The notes under the pieces: model-generated
Told to the model about the DNA's origin: nothing
Databases searched by the model: none
The model's input: the letters and a program-made list of their open reading frames with translations, nothing else
Assembly (NCBI GenBank): GCA_002840765.1
Contig: PHCE01000014.1
Span: 62,001 to 126,000 of the forward strand
Reading direction: 5' to 3'
DNA: 64,000 bases
Source: Betaproteobacteria bacterium HGW-Betaproteobacteria-7
GTDB lineage: Bacteria; Pseudomonadota; Gammaproteobacteria; Burkholderiales; Rhodocyclaceae
Shown here: positions 62,487-64,000 of the stretch, piece after piece
Numbering within the stretch: the stretch's first letter is position 1
How the letters are laid out: every line of letters begins with the position of its first letter
Translations under genes and position numbers: made by a program

Positions 62487-64000
62487 TCAGACCTGATAAG
62501 CGACCAGGCGGTTGATGTCCGGGATCTGGATATGGCGGGATCGTGCCTGGATCAGGCCAGCCTCGCTGAAGTCGCGGAATATGCGCGACAGGGTTTCCGG
62601 CGTGATGTTGAGCAGCGAGGCGATCAGCTGCTTGGTAGCCGGCAGTTCGACGATCAGCCGCCCGCTGGCCTGGATGCGGGCGTGCTGGAGCAGGTAACCG
62701 ATGACCCGCTCGGCGCCGGTGCGCAGCGTGTAGGATTCGACGCTGTACACTAGGTCGTGCTGGCGCGCAGCCAAGCTGACCATCAACCGGCGGGCAAATT
62801 TCTTGTCCTTGTCGAGCAGAGCCAGCAAAGCAGCGCAACTGACCTGCAGCACCTCTGCATCGTCGACCGCTTCGGCGAAATAGGGATAGGTGCTGTCCAT
62901 GACGACCTCCGCCTCGCCGATGCTCTGCCCGCAGCCTAAGATGCCGAGCACCTTCCTGACGCCCTGCGGCGAGGAAATGGCGAGCAGGATGTAGCCGTCG
63001 GCGACCAGAAAGACACCGGCCGAGGGGTCGCCCTTGGCGAAGAGGATCTTGCCCTTCTGCAGGCGCCGGGCTCGCGTGGCGGCAACCAATTGGGCCCGGT
63101 CCTTAGCGGCGACTTCCTTGAACAGCGTGTGTTCGGCCAGGAAGGCGGCAATCGCCGCCGGCCCCATCGGCTTGGCACTGGCAGCGGGCAATTTCCCGGC
63201 GACGCCGTCGCGTCGCTGGCCGGTTTGCTGGCTGATGCCCGAAAGAAAGCTACTGCGGATCTCGGCGAGGCGCCGGGCCTGCTGCTGGATGTCGACCTGG
63301 GCAAGTTCGGCGGCCCGGTTGGTCGAAACATCTTGAATGATCGACATGGCGACCGGTTCGCCATGAATAACGAACTGCGCCATGCTCATTTGCGTCGTTA
63401 GCTGCTGGCCGGCCTTGGTGACGAGGGTCATTTCGCACTCGAACTTGCCGGTAACCAGCAGTTCGCTGATCAGCAGGGGGAAACGGGCCACCTCGTCGGG
63501 CGCCACCAAGTCGAGGAGCGAACGGCTGAGCATTTCCGCCGGGTCGTAGCCCAGCAGACTGCAGGCCGCAGGATTCGCATCGACGACGCGGCCAGGGGTC
63601 AGGTTGGCATCCAGGCGGGTGATGATGACGGGCAGCGTCCCGTTATGGAACAGCGCGCGGAAGCGCTCTTCGCTGGCCGCCAGTTCTGCGGTCTGCTCGG
63701 CGACCAGCTCGGTCATCTGGTTGCTGCGGTTTCGCTGGGCCTGTTCCGTCGCCTGCAGGTGCTGGTTGCGTTCGGCCATGAAGGCGTAGAGCCGGGCCAG
63801 CGAGCTGTTGGCTGCCTCGTGCACAGGCAGTTCCGTGAGGCCGGCGACGGCCGGCTTTTCGCCCCCGGCCTCCGCCGGCTCCTTGCGCAGCAGGCGCGCC
63901 AGCCGTTGATCCTCGCCCAGCATGTGATAGATCAGCCAGTTACTGAGAAAATCCATCAACTGGTGACCGGTTAAGACGCCCGCCGACAGTTCATCGACCA
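62487..64000 (-). CDS. Hemerythrin-PAS-Crp fusion regulator, 5' end beyond window
   Basis: The track starts at a TTG (63959), but the minus frame has no stop to the window edge. The extra codons read VDELSAGVLTGHQL, continuing into MDFLSNWLIYHMLGEDQRLA, whose H-x4-D matches the last helix of bacteriohemerythrin. Then coiled coil, a PAS domain (around residues 95-215 of the visible ORF, VIITRLDANLTPGRVVDANP), a cyclic-nucleotide-type sensor (LFKEVAAKDRAQLVAATRAR, FLVADGYILLAISSPQGVRK), and a Crp HTH (LPATKQLIASLLNITPETLS, RIFRDFSEAGL). Hemerythrin binds O2 at a di-iron site, so this is probably an oxygen-responsive transcription factor. No usual ligand set is visible for cAMP. Confidence 0.82.
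   Translation of the reverse strand, partial: VDELSAGVLTGHQLMDFLSNWLIYHMLGEDQRLARLLRKEPAEAGGEKPAVAGLTELPVHEAANSSLARLYAFMAERNQHLQATEQAQRNRSNQMTELVAEQTAELAASEERFRALFHNGTLPVIITRLDANLTPGRVVDANPAACSLLGYDPAEMLSRSLLDLVAPDEVARFPLLISELLVTGKFECEMTLVTKAGQQLTTQMSMAQFVIHGEPVAMSIIQDVSTNRAAELAQVDIQQQARRLAEIRSSFLSGISQQTGQRRDGVAGKLPAASAKPMGPAAIAAFLAEHTLFKEVAAKDRAQLVAATRARRLQKGKILFAKGDPSAGVFLVADGYILLAISSPQGVRKVLGILGCGQSIGEAEVVMDSTYPYFAEAVDDAEVLQVSCAALLALLDKDKKFARRLMVSLAARQHDLVYSVESYTLRTGAERVIGYLLQHARIQASGRLIVELPATKQLIASLLNITPETLSRIFRDFSEAGLIQARSRHIQIPDINRLVAYQV

Overview
The window is high-GC DNA with dense gene packing and many ATGA-type overlaps. It encodes heavy-metal RND pumps, a FadL/FadE/FadJ fatty-acid system, nos-type accessory genes, a PEP-CTERM protein and a hemerythrin/PAS/Crp regulator. 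Together these suggest a betaproteobacterium, most likely Rhodocyclales (Dechloromonas/Azonexus-like). That placement is inferred from gene content and style; there is no rRNA in the window. I recognised no tRNA, rRNA, CRISPR array or transposase gene. No stretch over 300 bases lacks an annotated gene or pseudogene. Layout. (1) 1-5.7 kb, minus strand: a czcI-czcC-(unknown)-czcB-czcA heavy-metal efflux operon, with czcA running off the left edge. (2) 5.86-22.14 kb: a 16.2-kb metal block flanked by 68-bp direct repeats (67/68 identical). The repeat is the 3' end of the mutarotase gene yeaD, whose intact copy lies just right of the block. The block holds a second czcA copy (5'-truncated, two frameshifts) with a small His-rich gene, a cusRS-type two-component system, a His-tailed cytochrome c, a DUF411 protein, CusF, CusCBA, a Met-rich protein and a YHS/HMBD copper P-type ATPase. 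Two near-identical inverted repeats (GATTAC-N6-GTAAT) precede the cytochrome and DUF411 genes and define a probable CusR regulon. (3) 22-30.3 kb: housekeeping and hypothetical genes (yeaD, DUF3301, an unknown 523-aa protein, rlmJ, a PEP-CTERM protein, a MazG-like hydrolase, a DctA-type symporter, gamma carbonic anhydrase, fliW). (4) 30.4-38 kb: tex, carrying an in-frame palindromic insertion, a hybrid histidine kinase, an OmpA lipoprotein, a ceramidase-like membrane protein and an HDOD protein. (5) 38-42.4 kb: a nosF-nosL-nosY-tlpA cluster with no nosZ in view, an orphan TupA-type binding protein and two small unknown genes. (6) 42.5-59.6 kb: a large fatty-acid degradation region. It has two beta-oxidation operons (fadN-like/fadA/DUF4442/CHI/fadD/NMO/acyl-CoA dehydrogenase, and tetR/fadE/thiolase/fadJ) and fadL. 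Three CAAAC-N4-GTTTG-type sites at their promoters suggest control by the adjacent PsrA-like TetR regulator. (7) 59.7-62.5 kb: a folB-like/folA pair, two tandem Gln-rich small proteins sharing a C-terminal motif, and several tiny ORFs with good ribosome binding sites. (8) The right edge carries a regulator (end of window) joining a hemerythrin-like segment, a PAS domain and a Crp-type DNA-binding module. How the parts fit: the left half is a layered metal defence, in which CzcCBA and CusCBA export across the envelope, CusF, Met-rich and His-rich proteins buffer the periplasm, and the P-type ATPase clears the cytoplasm. The right half takes up long-chain fatty acids (FadL), activates them (FadD) and degrades them (FadE, FadN/J, thiolases) under a shared repressor.
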